DNA from: Cyclobacteriaceae bacterium
Lineage (GTDB): Bacteria > Bacteroidota > Bacteroidia > Cytophagales > Cyclobacteriaceae
DNA length: 64,000 nt
Assembly: GCA_019638275.1 (NCBI GenBank)
Contig: JAHBUC010000003.1
Location: forward strand, 186,001 to 250,000
Direction: 5' to 3'
Shown here: piece by piece, positions 17,427-26,020 of the stretch
How positions within the stretch are numbered: the stretch's first letter is position 1
Layout: each line of letters begins with the position of its first letter
Position numbers and translations under genes: made by a program
Notes under the pieces: generated by a model
Databases searched by the model: none
Seen by the model: only the letters and a program-made list of their open reading frames with translations
What the model was told of the DNA's origin: nothing

Positions 17427-18884
17427 CTATTTAAAAATATACCGGAACCGAAGCGCTACATCGTAGGTGATGGGAGAAGCCTCGGCTGAAACCTCAGCCT
17501 TATACATCGAATTCAAGGCATAACGGAACCCTGGGTTAACCGCTATCCTGTACCGGTCGGAGAAACGGTAACTGAACTCCGTGCCAACCAACCCACTGAA
17601 TAACACCGGGCGGTAAGGCGAATCTTCTCCCGGCCCTTGCGAAACCTTTGACACATTATCTGTCTCGGGTGTCAGGGTGTTTACGATGAAAATATCGGTA
17701 GCAACTCCTCCGTTAACCTGTATGGCAAATTTTCTATCGACTAACACATAGCCAAGCTGTGTAGGCACACTGATGTATTGCAGGTTGCTGTTCACTGTAT
17801 ACGGACTGGTTGTAATAGCCTGATAGTTTGAACTGGAGGCAAAATCATTCAACGAAGCCCTAAGCGAAGCAGACTCCATAGATGCAATGTTCGACATGTA
17901 AGAGGCATTTTGAGCGAGGTAGCTGACCCCTCCCTGTAATACTAACCGATTGGTAATTTTACCACCCACCTGAACCCCGAAGGAATAGCTGCTTCCAGAA
18001 GACGGATTACTTGTGAAGCTATTGGATGAACCGCTGAAACTATTCGATTGAATCATAGTACCGTTACCGGAATTTGGGTTAAATGTTCCAGCACCAAAAG
18101 CCACTGAAGTCCACAACTCTTCTTGCTTCGATTTCTTCTTATTATCCTCCTCAGCGTACTTCTTCTCCTCATCTTTTAATTTAGCCAGCAATACCATTCC
18201 CGGATCAGCAGTCGATTCACTTTCTTTTTTAGCTATAATCAGCTCTGGATTTTTTAAAGAAGTAATAGGTGGTAATTTTCTATAAGTCAGTGTGTTATTA
18301 TTTCGTTCAGAAACCATAGCTTCAGTATTTTTCACTATCAGTTGATCGCTAACTTGCTCTGATTTATCATTAATCGCCAACAATTTCTGATCAACAGTTT
18401 CATTGCTCGGGCTGCTATCCATTGTTTTGGTTTGCAGATTGTTCGTGTTATTCAAACCACTCTTTTCGCGCGCAGCTCGATTTGGTTCAATAGCAATTAC
18501 CGAACTATTACTTGCCTGAAGGTTATCATCGGGTCTTGAAGATGAATTGGAAGATGCTAAAGATTCGGTAGAAGTCTCAGTTTTGTTACCTACCTCATTT
18601 CCTGCAGCGGACGTTTCAGAATTTTCGAGCCCAGATGCATTTTTTTGAGCTAAAGTATCATTTGTTTCGGGAGTTCCCTGCAGGTAATAAACTCCGGCTA
18701 CCCCCATAGCAAACACCAGTGATGCAGCTGCGAGCATCTTGTAAAACAAAATACGCTTCTTCATCTTGCCTCCGGCCGCACGCTCAAGGTCGAGCTCAAC
18801 GTTCGTCCATACGGCATCAGCCGGACTTACCTCCGCACCCTCAAATGCATCACTCCACCTCTTCTCAAATTCTCCCTTCTCCAT
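17427..18884 (-). CDS. Membrane-anchored anti-sigma-like / beta-barrel hybrid protein
   Basis: 485 residues in three parts. Residues 1-44 are a charged cytoplasmic segment (KRWSDAFEGAEVSPADAVWTNVELDLE), like the short regulator of Bacteroidetes anti-sigma factors. Residues 45-67 are one transmembrane helix. Residues about 70-230 are low-complexity Ser/Asn/Thr-rich periplasmic linker. From about 255 to the end there is a PorT-like barrel domain (SYSFGVQVGGKITNRLVLQGGVSYL, YISVPTQLGYVLVDRKFAIQVNGGVATDIF, FSDRYRIAVNPGFRYALNSMY, ending in ALRFRYIFK). It overlaps the upstream ECF sigma gene by 20 bp, so it is probably the cognate regulator. How an inner-membrane helix and a barrel domain coexist in one chain is unclear: cleavage or periplasmic spanning are both possible. 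Confidence 0.7.
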   Translation of the reverse strand: MEKGEFEKRWSDAFEGAEVSPADAVWTNVELDLERAAGGKMKKRILFYKMLAAASLVFAMGVAGVYYLQGTPETNDTLAQKNASGLENSETSAAGNEVGNKTETSTESLASSNSSSRPDDNLQASNSSVIAIEPNRAAREKSGLNNTNNLQTKTMDSSPSNETVDQKLLAINDKSEQVSDQLIVKNTEAMVSERNNNTLTYRKLPPITSLKNPELIIAKKESESTADPGMVLLAKLKDEEKKYAEEDNKKKSKQEELWTSVAFGAGTFNPNSGNGTMIQSNSFSGSSNSFTSNPSSGSSYSFGVQVGGKITNRLVLQGGVSYLAQNASYMSNIASMESASLRASLNDFASSSNYQAITTSPYTVNSNLQYISVPTQLGYVLVDRKFAIQVNGGVATDIFIVNTLTPETDNVSKVSQGPGEDSPYRPVLFSGLVGTEFSYRFSDRYRIAVNPGFRYALNSMYKAEVSAEASPITYDVALRFRYIFK

Positions 18885-19449
18885 ATGCTTTGTACTGTTT
18901 TGATTCTGCTTTTAGTTTTTCCTGTAAGAGGGCTCTTGCACGGGCAAACTGCGACTTGGAGGTTCCTTCCGAAATACCCAACATCTCAGCAATTTCTTTA
19001 TGGCTGTATCCTTCAATAGCAAATAAGTTGAAAACAATCTGGCAACCTTGTGGCAAGGACTGAATCATGGTGAGCAGCTCCGAAAAATGCAATCCGGATA
19101 AACTCTCGGGCGCTTCCTGGTGATCGGTTTTTTCAATATCCACCATGGGATACAGGTATAACTTTTTACGATGGTGGTTGAGGGCCGTGTTCACCATAAT
19201 CCTTGTCATCCACGTTTCAAGTTTAGCGTCTTGCCTAAAACCATCTAAACCCTGAAAAACCTTAACAAAGCCCTCTTGTAAAATGTCCTCAGCCTCCGCT
19301 GTTGATTTCGAATACCGAAGACAGACCACCATCAGTTTCTTGCAAAAACGGTCGTACAAAGCCCGTTGAGCAGCCCTGCTCCCTTTCCGGCAACCTTCAA
19401 TAAGCTCCTTTTCATTGAGCATGCTCCCGATATAACGGCCGTTTTGCAT
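18865..19449 (-). CDS. ECF-type RNA polymerase sigma factor
   Basis: 194 residues (185 if the second Met at 19422 is used). Region 2 has ALYDRFCKKLMVVCLRYSKSTAEAEDILQEGFVKVFQGLDGFR and TWMTRIMVNTALNHHRKK. Region 4 has LPQGCQIVFNLFAIEGYSHKEIAEMLGISEGTSKSQFARARALLQEKL, with the helix-turn-helix. No region 1 or 3, as in extracytoplasmic-function sigma factors. The stop lies inside the start of the membrane/barrel gene (20-bp overlap), so expression is coupled to its likely regulator. Target genes cannot be inferred. Confidence 0.9.
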   Translation of the reverse strand: MQNGRYIGSMLNEKELIEGCRKGSRAAQRALYDRFCKKLMVVCLRYSKSTAEAEDILQEGFVKVFQGLDGFRQDAKLETWMTRIMVNTALNHHRKKLYLYPMVDIEKTDHQEAPESLSGLHFSELLTMIQSLPQGCQIVFNLFAIEGYSHKEIAEMLGISEGTSKSQFARARALLQEKLKAESKQYKAYGEGRI

Positions 19450-19514
19450 GATTAGACACCCACTCGCAGCAAAAAGTTGGAGGGGGTAAAGATTATTATT
19501 TTAGTTTTAACGCA

Positions 19515-20792
19515 ATGAAGAAATATGCTTTTATCCTGCTTCTCTTTAGCGCCTGTACCCCTATTCCATACGGCAGCACCGGCTCAACAGCTACAAAACG
19601 CCTGGTTTTAACCGATTACGTGTACGAGGCAAACATTAAAACGGTTCGGCTTTTCCGGGCCGAAAATGATCCATTTACTCAACAATTTCCGGCTGTGGCC
19701 CGAATCGGGCAAACCAACCTTATTTTGGAGTTTGACGACCTGCATACCGAACGGGATAATTACTACTTCCGGATTATTCACTGCAATCAAAACTGGACAA
19801 AATCAGCGTTGATGGACCTGGACTTTTTAACCGATTACAACGAATTTCCCATAAACAATTTTGAGTTTTCATTAGACACATGGATACCCTATGTGCATTA
19901 TTGGACCCAGATGCCACTGGTAAAACTTCCGGGCAATTATGTGGTGGTGGTGTATCGTGGTTCCGATAAAGAAGATATTATTCTCAGCAAACGCTTTTTG
20001 GTGTATGATCCACGTGTTGTGTTTCTGCGTGATGGGGGCATTATGAGCTCAGGAGTTTCTGCTGCACGCAATCAGCAAATCAATTTTACGCTGAACTATA
20101 AGAATATTGAACTTATCAATCCCATAGAAACGGTAAATGTTACCGTTCGGCAGAATCAACGGTGGGACAACCTGGTACAGGAAGTAAAACCAGCCTTTGT
20201 TCGTGAAAATGTACAGGAACTGGAGTATCGTTTCTTCGATGAAAAAAACATGTTCAAGGGCGGCAATGAATTCCGCTTTTTCGATTTACGATCATTGAAT
20301 TATCCGGGAAGAAATGTGGCGTACATGGATAGAAATCGCTCACCGTGGGTGGCCTACATTGAAAAAGATAAGAATCGTTCAGGTGAGGCCTATTCGCAAT
20401 ACCCGGATTACAATGGCAACTATTTAATAGACAACTACGACTACCGAAGAGTAAACGCTGCAAACTATGTGAACGTAGCCTTTACACTCTCCTCTCCCCC
20501 GGTTGATGGCGAGGTGTACGTTACCGGTGCATTTACGCAATGGAGCCAAGGCCGCGAAAATAAAATGCAATACGACTCCGCAAAACGAGAGTATACCGCA
20601 TCGGCCTTATTGAAACAAGGTTGGTACGATTATCAGTACGTGGTGAAATCAAAAACATTACAACCCTGGCATTTTGAAGGTACGCACTTCCAAACCGAAA
20701 ATTTGTATGAGGTGTTCGTGTATTACCGGTCGTTTCAGCCTTTGGCTGATTTGCTGATTGGTTATCAGGTGTTTAGTGAGAATGCGAGGTGA
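19515..20792 (+). CDS. DUF5103 / type IX secretion plug-type lipoprotein
   Basis: 425 residues; lipobox LFSAC with lipid Cys14. The region from about residue 25 (YEANIKTVRLFR...) through LILEFDDLHTERDNYYFRIIHCNQNWTKS, DYNEFPINNFEFSLDTWIPYVHYW and LPGNYVVVVYRGSDKEDIILSKRFLVYD is the family now named type IX secretion system plug protein domain. Known PorV/plug proteins sit with the SprA translocon to seal its lateral or periplasmic openings. A C-terminal segment (VDGEVYVTGAFTQWSQ...KQGWYDYQYVV) looks like an E-set/CBM48-type Ig fold. Transcribed divergently from the sigma factor; no other T9SS core gene is adjacent. Confidence 0.85.
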   Translation: MKKYAFILLLFSACTPIPYGSTGSTATKRLVLTDYVYEANIKTVRLFRAENDPFTQQFPAVARIGQTNLILEFDDLHTERDNYYFRIIHCNQNWTKSALMDLDFLTDYNEFPINNFEFSLDTWIPYVHYWTQMPLVKLPGNYVVVVYRGSDKEDIILSKRFLVYDPRVVFLRDGGIMSSGVSAARNQQINFTLNYKNIELINPIETVNVTVRQNQRWDNLVQEVKPAFVRENVQELEYRFFDEKNMFKGGNEFRFFDLRSLNYPGRNVAYMDRNRSPWVAYIEKDKNRSGEAYSQYPDYNGNYLIDNYDYRRVNAANYVNVAFTLSSPPVDGEVYVTGAFTQWSQGRENKMQYDSAKREYTASALLKQGWYDYQYVVKSKTLQPWHFEGTHFQTENLYEVFVYYRSFQPLADLLIGYQVFSENAR

Positions 20793-20976
20793 GGTATTTT
20801 TTTAATAACCCATTTGATCCACGATCGAATATTTCCTCGCCATGAATACATGCATTTTAATCGCCTTTCATCTTTGGCGCGGGATAAATTAATAATCAAT
20901 AGCCCCAATACATAATTGCTTGCGACACGGATGCACGCCAGTTGATCGTGTGGTGGATACACATCAAAAAATAAAA

Positions 20977-21780
20977 TTACGCATACACCGCATCATGCTG
21001 CGAGTTTTGCTTCAGGGACGAATCTCCACCGGCAATGTCGAGCATGCCAAAACCTTTGTGGCAGAAATAACCCAGGCCGTTTTCATACACGAAGCGTTGC
21101 ACTTCAGGTGCGGCATAAAGAGTGAACGGGAACGTATACCCACGCACTTCAAATTTTACATCGTTATCGTATAACGGATAAATGCGGGCAAACTTTTTAC
21201 CGGCTGCCTGCAGGCGCTGCAGGTAACCCGGATCGGGCACCAGTTGAAATTTATAGAAAGACGCGAGTTGCTCGGGCGTGTACCTACCGGTTTGCTCCAT
21301 ACGGGCAATGGTAGAGTCGTACAACAGGTCGGAGAACTCATCACTTTCCGGGGAGATGAATTTCTTGCCTTGCTCGTTGTTGAAGGAAGTCATGATGGGT
21401 ACAATGGGCGAGATACACAAAAACTTGGCTTCAGTTTGAATGGTTACCGGCAACTCTTCTTCAATAGAGTCCGGCACCAGGTGCAGGCTGCCGATCATGA
21501 TGTCCTTTTGCTCAAACAACTGGGCTGTGAAGTAGCTCATAAACTCGCGGTCGCCACAGGCAAACACGAGGGTAACTTTTGAGGAATAAAAATGAAGGCC
21601 TTTGCGGCTGATCTTCGTTTGGCCTTTGAGTCCGGAGAAGTTGAACTGCGTATAGGTTTGGTACGATTTATCTGGCCCGAACATCAGCAGCCCTTTAATA
21701 AACTGCGCCAATAAATATTGGTGGTGAAACGGCACGTATGCCCCCCGGTTCTTAAGTGAAAAAATAATCCTGGTTCTCAA
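20977..21780 (-). CDS. Cas6-family endoribonuclease-like protein, stand-alone
   Basis: 267 residues, starting at TTG (21780); an in-frame stop lies just upstream and no ATG is close, and the N-terminus [M]RTRIIFSLKN is a typical Cas6 start. Helix 1 region YVPFHHQYLLAQFIKGLL (about 15-32) holds His19/His20, near where Cas6 enzymes place a catalytic His. The ferredoxin-like body (FNFSGLKGQ, GLHFYSSKVTLVFACGD, IGSLHLVPDSI) is followed by the C-terminal Gly-rich loop GLGYFCHKGFG (235-245), the family's RNA-binding signature. No CRISPR array or other cas gene is visible in the window. It lies downstream of ychF on the same strand, 121 bp away. Family assignment is good; function without CRISPR is unknown. 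Confidence 0.75.
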   Translation of the reverse strand: MRTRIIFSLKNRGAYVPFHHQYLLAQFIKGLLMFGPDKSYQTYTQFNFSGLKGQTKISRKGLHFYSSKVTLVFACGDREFMSYFTAQLFEQKDIMIGSLHLVPDSIEEELPVTIQTEAKFLCISPIVPIMTSFNNEQGKKFISPESDEFSDLLYDSTIARMEQTGRYTPEQLASFYKFQLVPDPGYLQRLQAAGKKFARIYPLYDNDVKFEVRGYTFPFTLYAAPEVQRFVYENGLGYFCHKGFGMLDIAGGDSSLKQNSQHDAVYA

Positions 21781-21901
21781 GCGTCAAAAAATAAATGGGG
21801 TTAAAAAATACCAAACCTCAAACCCCGCTTCAACCTGATAATGAGCGGATTATAAAGCTACGAAAAAGTAAAAAATCAGGAAAGAATGATGTAAGGAATA
21901 T

Positions 21902-22999
21902 TTACACATTGAAGCGAAAATGCATGATATCGCCATCGGCAACCACGTATTCCTTGCCCTCAATGGCCATTTTTCCGGCTTCGCGACAACCCGCTTCAGT
22001 TTTATACTGCTGATAATCAGCCAATTTGATCACTTCTGCCTTAATAAACCCCTTTTCGAAATCGGTATGAATTACCCCGGCCGCCTGGGGTGCCTTCCAT
22101 CCTCTTTTTATAGGCCAGGCCCGAACTTCCTTCTCACCGGCAGTGAAATACGTGATCAGACTGAGCAGACTATAAGAAGCACGGATCAGTTTAGCCAAAC
22201 CGGACTCATCAAGTCCATATTCTTTCAGAAAGCTCTGGCGGTCTTCCTCGCTTTCCAACTCGGCAATCTGGGCTTCAATGGCTGCTGAAATAATCACCAC
22301 ATCAGCGCCCTCCGTTTTAACCAATTCCCTCAGCGCATCCACATGTTTATTGCCTGTCAGTACAGAGCCCTCATCCACATTGGCTACATAAACTACGGGT
22401 TTGGCTGTAAGCAACTGCAGGTCTTCAATCGCCTTTTTGTCTTCCTCGCTTACCTCAACGGCACGTGCATTTTTACCCGCAAGCAACGCCTCTTTATAAA
22501 GACTGAGTGTGCCCAATTCTTTCTTCGCCTTGGCATCGCCACTTTTGGCAATCTTCTCCAGGCGGGTGATTTTCTTTTCAACTGATTCTAAATCCTTAAG
22601 CTGTAACTCTGTGTCAATGATCTCTTTATCAGCAACGGGATTAACCCTTCCATCAACGTGTACAATGTTGTCATTATCGAAACAACGCACTACGTGTACG
22701 ATTGCATCCACCTCGCGAATGTTGGCAAGAAACTGGTTGCCCAATCCCTCCCCTTTGCTTGCGCCTTTTACCAGGCCAGCGATATCAACAAACTCAATGG
22801 TTGTCGGGATAACTTTTTGCGGATTTACCAATCCTTCCAACACCTTAAGGCGTGGATCAGGAACGGATATTACCCCCACATTTGGCTCAATGGTACAGAA
22901 TGGAAAATTAGCGGCCTCAGCCTTATTATTTGAAAGTGCATTAAACAAGGTTGATTTTCCAACATTCGGTAATCCTACGATTCCACACTGCAAGCCCAT
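21902..22999 (-). CDS. ychF: YchF/OLA1 family ATPase
   Basis: 365 residues. P-loop ATPase of the Obg-related YchF group, ribosome-associated and involved in stress or redox response. Walker A GLPNVGKS (9-16), switch region [21 protein letters not shown]3 [21 protein letters not shown], the non-canonical G4 region (YVANVDE) that gives ATP preference, and a C-terminal TGS domain with [39 protein letters not shown] and [12 protein letters not shown]. Length is standard. A TATATTTG -7 element lies 26 nt upstream of the ATG. Confidence 0.96.
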   Translation of the reverse strand: MGLQCGIVGLPNVGKSTLFNALSNNKAEAANFPFCTIEPNVGVISVPDPRLKVLEGLVNPQKVIPTTIEFVDIAGLVKGASKGEGLGNQFLANIREVDAIVHVVRCFDNDNIVHVDGRVNPVADKEIIDTELQLKDLESVEKKITRLEKIAKSGDAKAKKELGTLSLYKEALLAGKNARAVEVSEEDKKAIEDLQLLTAKPVVYVANVDEGSVLTGNKHVDALRELVKTEGADVVIISAAIEAQIAELESEEDRQSFLKEYGLDESGLAKLIRASYSLLSLITYFTAGEKEVRAWPIKRGWKAPQAAGVIHTDFEKGFIKAEVIKLADYQQYKTEAGCREAGKMAIEGKEYVVADGDIMHFRFNV

Positions 23000-23025
23000 A
23001 GTAAGCGGTTTAAAAAATTAAGCCG

Positions 23026-23033
23026 CAAATATA
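23026..23033 (-). promoter_or_regulatory. Candidate -7 element of ychF
   Basis: Read on the minus strand this is TATATTTG, an exact TAnnTTTG match, ending 26 nt upstream of the ychF ATG. No clear TTTG at 19-21 bp further upstream; a TTTTG occurs at only 12 bp. Confidence 0.45.
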
Positions 23034-23066
23034 GCAGGTAGCCCTCAAAACGACATCGCGGTCATG

Positions 23067-23094
23067 AAAAAAGCCCCCGGTTTCGGAGGCTTTT
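23067..23094 (-). terminator. Intrinsic terminator of the PUR/DUF3276 gene
   Basis: On the minus strand: AAAAGCC, a mismatch, CCG, loop AAAC, CGG, mismatch, GGCTTTT, continuing as TTTTTT. It starts 24 nt after the DUF3276 stop codon and shields ychF transcription from it. Confidence 0.8.
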
Positions 23095-23117
23095 CAGGAT
23101 AGGTTATAGGTTAATAA

Positions 23118-23483
23118 TTAATCCCACTTTAATTCGCCATTGTCTTCAGACTTGGCTGATGGCGTTACGGCTTCCTCACCTTCGTGGTGATCGTGCGCAT
23201 GATCAAACTGATCAAAATCCACATCAGGAAGCAGCTCCTTTTTAACATGATTTACCGTGTTGTTGAGGGCCTCCATAAACTTGTTAAAGTCCTCTTTGTA
23301 CAGAAAAATCTTATGTTTTTCGTATGTAAACCCATCTTCCTTAAATCGTTTCTTGCTCTCGGTGATGGTCAGGTAGAAATCGTTTGATCGGGTCGATTTC
23401 ACATCAAAAAAATAGGTTCTTTTACCGGCTTTTACTTTCGCAGAGTAGATCTCGTCTCTGCCATTAGTCTTATTCTCTTCCAC
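23118..23483 (-). CDS. PUR family DNA/RNA-binding protein (DUF3276)
   Basis: 121 residues. The core from about residue 9 to 75 (EIYSAKVKAGKRTYFFDVKSTRSNDFYLTITESKKRF, then KHKIFLYKEDFNKFMEALNNTVNHV) is the single PUR repeat typical of Bacteroidetes and spirochaete Pur-alpha homologues, which bind single-stranded nucleic acid as dimers. The C-terminal tail is acidic and His-rich (FDHAHDHHEGEE) and probably disordered. Monocistronic with its own terminator. The nucleic-acid target is unknown. Confidence 0.88.
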   Translation of the reverse strand: MEENKTNGRDEIYSAKVKAGKRTYFFDVKSTRSNDFYLTITESKKRFKEDGFTYEKHKIFLYKEDFNKFMEALNNTVNHVKKELLPDVDFDQFDHAHDHHEGEEAVTPSAKSEDNGELKWD

Positions 23484-23656
23484 AATCCTGCAGGTTTAAA
23501 GGTTGGTTTAGGTGATTTTTATCGTGTTAATATAGTATTTTGGATGGTTATTGCAAACTAAGCCGACCACCTGAAAATTTCTGAGTCCGCTTAAAACCAA
23601 TTATCTAAGCCAAATGGCCATTTTTTTTAATCTTACAATTTTGCTGCGGTACCGAC

Positions 23657-24565
23657 ATGAAGTTGAATCTGAATGAAATACGCCCCTCCGGTAACCTTGA
23701 GTTGCTAGCACGCCAACTGGTAGAAGGCTTTATTACTGGCCTACACAAGTCGCCCTACCACGGATTTTCAGTGGAGTTTGCAGAACATCGGCTCTATAAT
23801 GAAGGAGAAAGCACCCGTCACATTGATTGGAAGGCTTACGCCCGAACCGACCGGTTATACACCAAGCAATACGAGGAAGAAACAAACCTGCGCTGCCTGA
23901 TTGCCATAGACACCTCCCCCTCCATGTTCTATCCAGCCGAAAACTTTGCCAAAATCCGATTTAGTGTGGTGGCGGCTTCCGCATTGGCCTATATGCTAAA
24001 CATGCAGCGCGATGCCGTGGGGTTATGTCTTTTTTCAGATACCATCGAAACCCTTACCCCGATCAAATCCAGTCCTTCGCACCTTGATAAACTGCTTATT
24101 CAACTCAGCGGATTGCTCAACAAAAAACCAGGCAAGCAATCCACGAATGTGGCCCAGGTTTTACATGAAGCAGCCGAAAAGATACACAGGCGTTCGCTGG
24201 TCGTTCTGTTCAGCGATATGTTTGATGGCGACCAAAACAACACTGAGGAGATTTTTAAAGCACTTCAACACCTGAAACACAACAAACATGAGGTAATTGT
24301 ATTTCATGTACTGGATTATGATACCGAACTGGCTTTCACGTTCGATGATAAACCGATTGAATTCATCGACCTGGAGAGCAATCAAAAATTGAAGCTGAAC
24401 CCAGCTGATGTCCGTGAAACGTATCAACAGGAGGCAACACGCTTTTACGAGCAACTAAAAATGCGTTGTCACCAATATAAAATTGATTTTGTAAAAGCAG
24501 ATGTACGGGATGATGTCAACACCATCCTCCAAACCTACCTGATCAAGAGGGCTAAAATGCGTTGA
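23657..24565 (+). CDS. DUF58 domain protein
   Basis: 302 residues, cytoplasmic. The N-terminal DUF58 motif is EFAEHRLYNEGESTRHIDWKAYARTDRLYTKQYEEETNLR. A von Willebrand A-like domain follows with MIDAS motif DTSPS (IAIDTSPSMFYP), LCLFSD and LVVLFSDMFDG. DUF58 proteins usually act with MoxR AAA+ ATPases in chaperone-like metal insertion or envelope stress systems; no moxR gene is in this neighbourhood, which is slightly unusual. A TACAATTTTG element about 20 nt upstream of the ATG is a loose promoter match. Converges with the ferredoxin gene. Confidence 0.88.
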   Translation: MKLNLNEIRPSGNLELLARQLVEGFITGLHKSPYHGFSVEFAEHRLYNEGESTRHIDWKAYARTDRLYTKQYEEETNLRCLIAIDTSPSMFYPAENFAKIRFSVVAASALAYMLNMQRDAVGLCLFSDTIETLTPIKSSPSHLDKLLIQLSGLLNKKPGKQSTNVAQVLHEAAEKIHRRSLVVLFSDMFDGDQNNTEEIFKALQHLKHNKHEVIVFHVLDYDTELAFTFDDKPIEFIDLESNQKLKLNPADVRETYQQEATRFYEQLKMRCHQYKIDFVKADVRDDVNTILQTYLIKRAKMR

Positions 24566-24567
24566 GG

Positions 24568-24918
24568 TCAGCCTTCGGCATGCAGGTAAGCCTTGCGGGC
24601 AGCCAGCACCTCTTTGGATTCAACGTGATCCGGATCAGGCACACAGCAATCTACCGGGCAAACAGCAGCACATTGAGGCTCTTCATGGAAGCCAGTGCAC
24701 TCGGTGCACTTGCCCGAAACGATATAATAAAACTCATCTGAAACCGGCTGTTGTGCATCCTTTGCATCGATCACAGAGCCATCCTCCAGTTTTACCTCGG
24801 TTAACTTGGTTCCGCCAGCCCAGTTCCACTCGCGGCCGCCTTCATATATTGCTGTATTGGGGCATTCAGGTTCACATGCTCCACAATTGATACATTCGTC
24901 TGTAATTTTAATAGCCAT
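24568..24918 (-). CDS. 2[4Fe-4S] ferredoxin
   Basis: 116 residues. First cluster motif C-x2-C-x2-C-x3-C at residues 9-19 ([12 protein letters not shown]). Second cluster motif starts [18 protein letters not shown], with an enlarged spacing between the second and third Cys, as in Allochromatium-type and YfhL-like ferredoxins. A further CC pair follows (PVDCC). An insertion of about 45 residues separates the two motifs ([16 protein letters not shown]...). Electron carrier, cytoplasmic. Divergent from the acyl-CoA reductase gene by 91 bp, so the two may share a control region. Confidence 0.92.
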   Translation of the reverse strand: MAIKITDECINCGACEPECPNTAIYEGGREWNWAGGTKLTEVKLEDGSVIDAKDAQQPVSDEFYYIVSGKCTECTGFHEEPQCAAVCPVDCCVPDPDHVESKEVLAARKAYLHAEG

Positions 24919-25009
24919 GATTGAGTAATTTCGCGCGTTAAAAATCCGGTAAAAGTAATCTGCAAAATGCTAATCATCAAACACAACCGGCCATTCAAAA
25001 GTTTAGAAC

Positions 25010-26020
25010 ATGACCCTGGAAAAACGACTTTCTGCATTTGTACAGTTGGGTGATTTTATTCGTAGCCTTGATGACGAAACCCTGACACAGTTAGCCAATG
25101 AAGCTGCCAACGAAAACCCCTGGTTCACAAAAGCTAATGTGCGGCTGGCTCTTTCAGGCATCCAACAAAATCTTACCAAAGAAAATCTGAATCAATGGAC
25201 TTCACAATATGATTTTAATCATGTCTCACCAAAATCGGTCGGGTTGGTGATGGCTGGCAATATTCCATTGGTTGGTTTTCACGATTTACTTTCCGTGCTT
25301 ATCAGTGGCCATAAGGCGATGGTCAAGCTAAGTTCAAAAGATTCGAAGTTGATGACTTTTTTATTGCAAAGGCTCTATTCTTTTGAGCCTGACCTTAAAG
25401 AAGCTGTTGCCATGCAACAGCAAGCGCTTAAAGGTTTTGATGCTGTTATTGCCACGGGAAGCGACAATACGGCCCGTCATTTTGAATATTACTTCCGAAA
25501 TGTTCCGAACATCATTAGAAGAAACAGAACCTCATGCGCCATCCTTACCGGAAAGGAATCGCAGGAGGAATTACATCAACTTGGTGAAGATGTTTTCTCC
25601 TACTTTGGATTGGGCTGCCGGAATGTTTCCAAACTTTTCGTGCCGAATGATTATGATGTAACCAACTTGTTTCAAGCCTGGAATGATTACGAGCCGATTA
25701 TTCATCATCATAAATACGCTAACAATTACGATTACCAAAAATCGATTCTACTCGTTAACAAGGAAACTTTTCTTGACAATGGATTCGTATTGCTGCAAGA
25801 ATCTGAAAGGCTGGTATCACCCATTGCTGTGTTGTATTACCAGCGATATACTTCCCTAGAGGAGATAACTAACCAGCTAAAGGTTGTTGAAGAAAAAATC
25901 CAGTGTGTTGTTGGTCATGCACCACCGGCAACCATTCCGTTAGGGCAAGCTCAACATCCTGCCCTGTGGGATTATGCTGACGGAGTTGATACAATGAATT
26001 TTCTTACCTCTCTTCGTTAA
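25010..26020 (+). CDS. LuxC-type acyl-CoA reductase
   Basis: 336 residues. Aldehyde-dehydrogenase-fold protein of the LuxC/acyl-CoA reductase family: PKSVGLVMAGNIPLVGFHDLLSVLISGHKAMVKLSSKDSKLM is the nucleotide/acyl-binding region, FDAVIATGSDNTARHFEYYF and NRTSCAILTGKES follow, and GLGCRNVSKLFVP holds the probable catalytic Cys (about residue 205). It would reduce acyl-CoA to aldehyde with NAD(P)H. No fatty-acid reductase partner genes are adjacent, but a ferredoxin is encoded divergently. Substrate unknown. Its last 4 bp overlap the end of the giant gene on the other strand. Confidence 0.82.
   Translation: MTLEKRLSAFVQLGDFIRSLDDETLTQLANEAANENPWFTKANVRLALSGIQQNLTKENLNQWTSQYDFNHVSPKSVGLVMAGNIPLVGFHDLLSVLISGHKAMVKLSSKDSKLMTFLLQRLYSFEPDLKEAVAMQQQALKGFDAVIATGSDNTARHFEYYFRNVPNIIRRNRTSCAILTGKESQEELHQLGEDVFSYFGLGCRNVSKLFVPNDYDVTNLFQAWNDYEPIIHHHKYANNYDYQKSILLVNKETFLDNGFVLLQESERLVSPIAVLYYQRYTSLEEITNQLKVVEEKIQCVVGHAPPATIPLGQAQHPALWDYADGVDTMNFLTSLR

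Noticed and set aside
20765..20962. 65-codon minus-strand ORF downstream of the Cas6-like gene
   Set aside because: No family, no promoter or start signal, and it overlaps the end of the plug-type gene on the opposite strand.
20793..20976. Possible CRISPR array beside the Cas6-like gene
   Set aside because: No repeated units of 28-37 bp; the 184-nt gap is AT-rich and non-repetitive.
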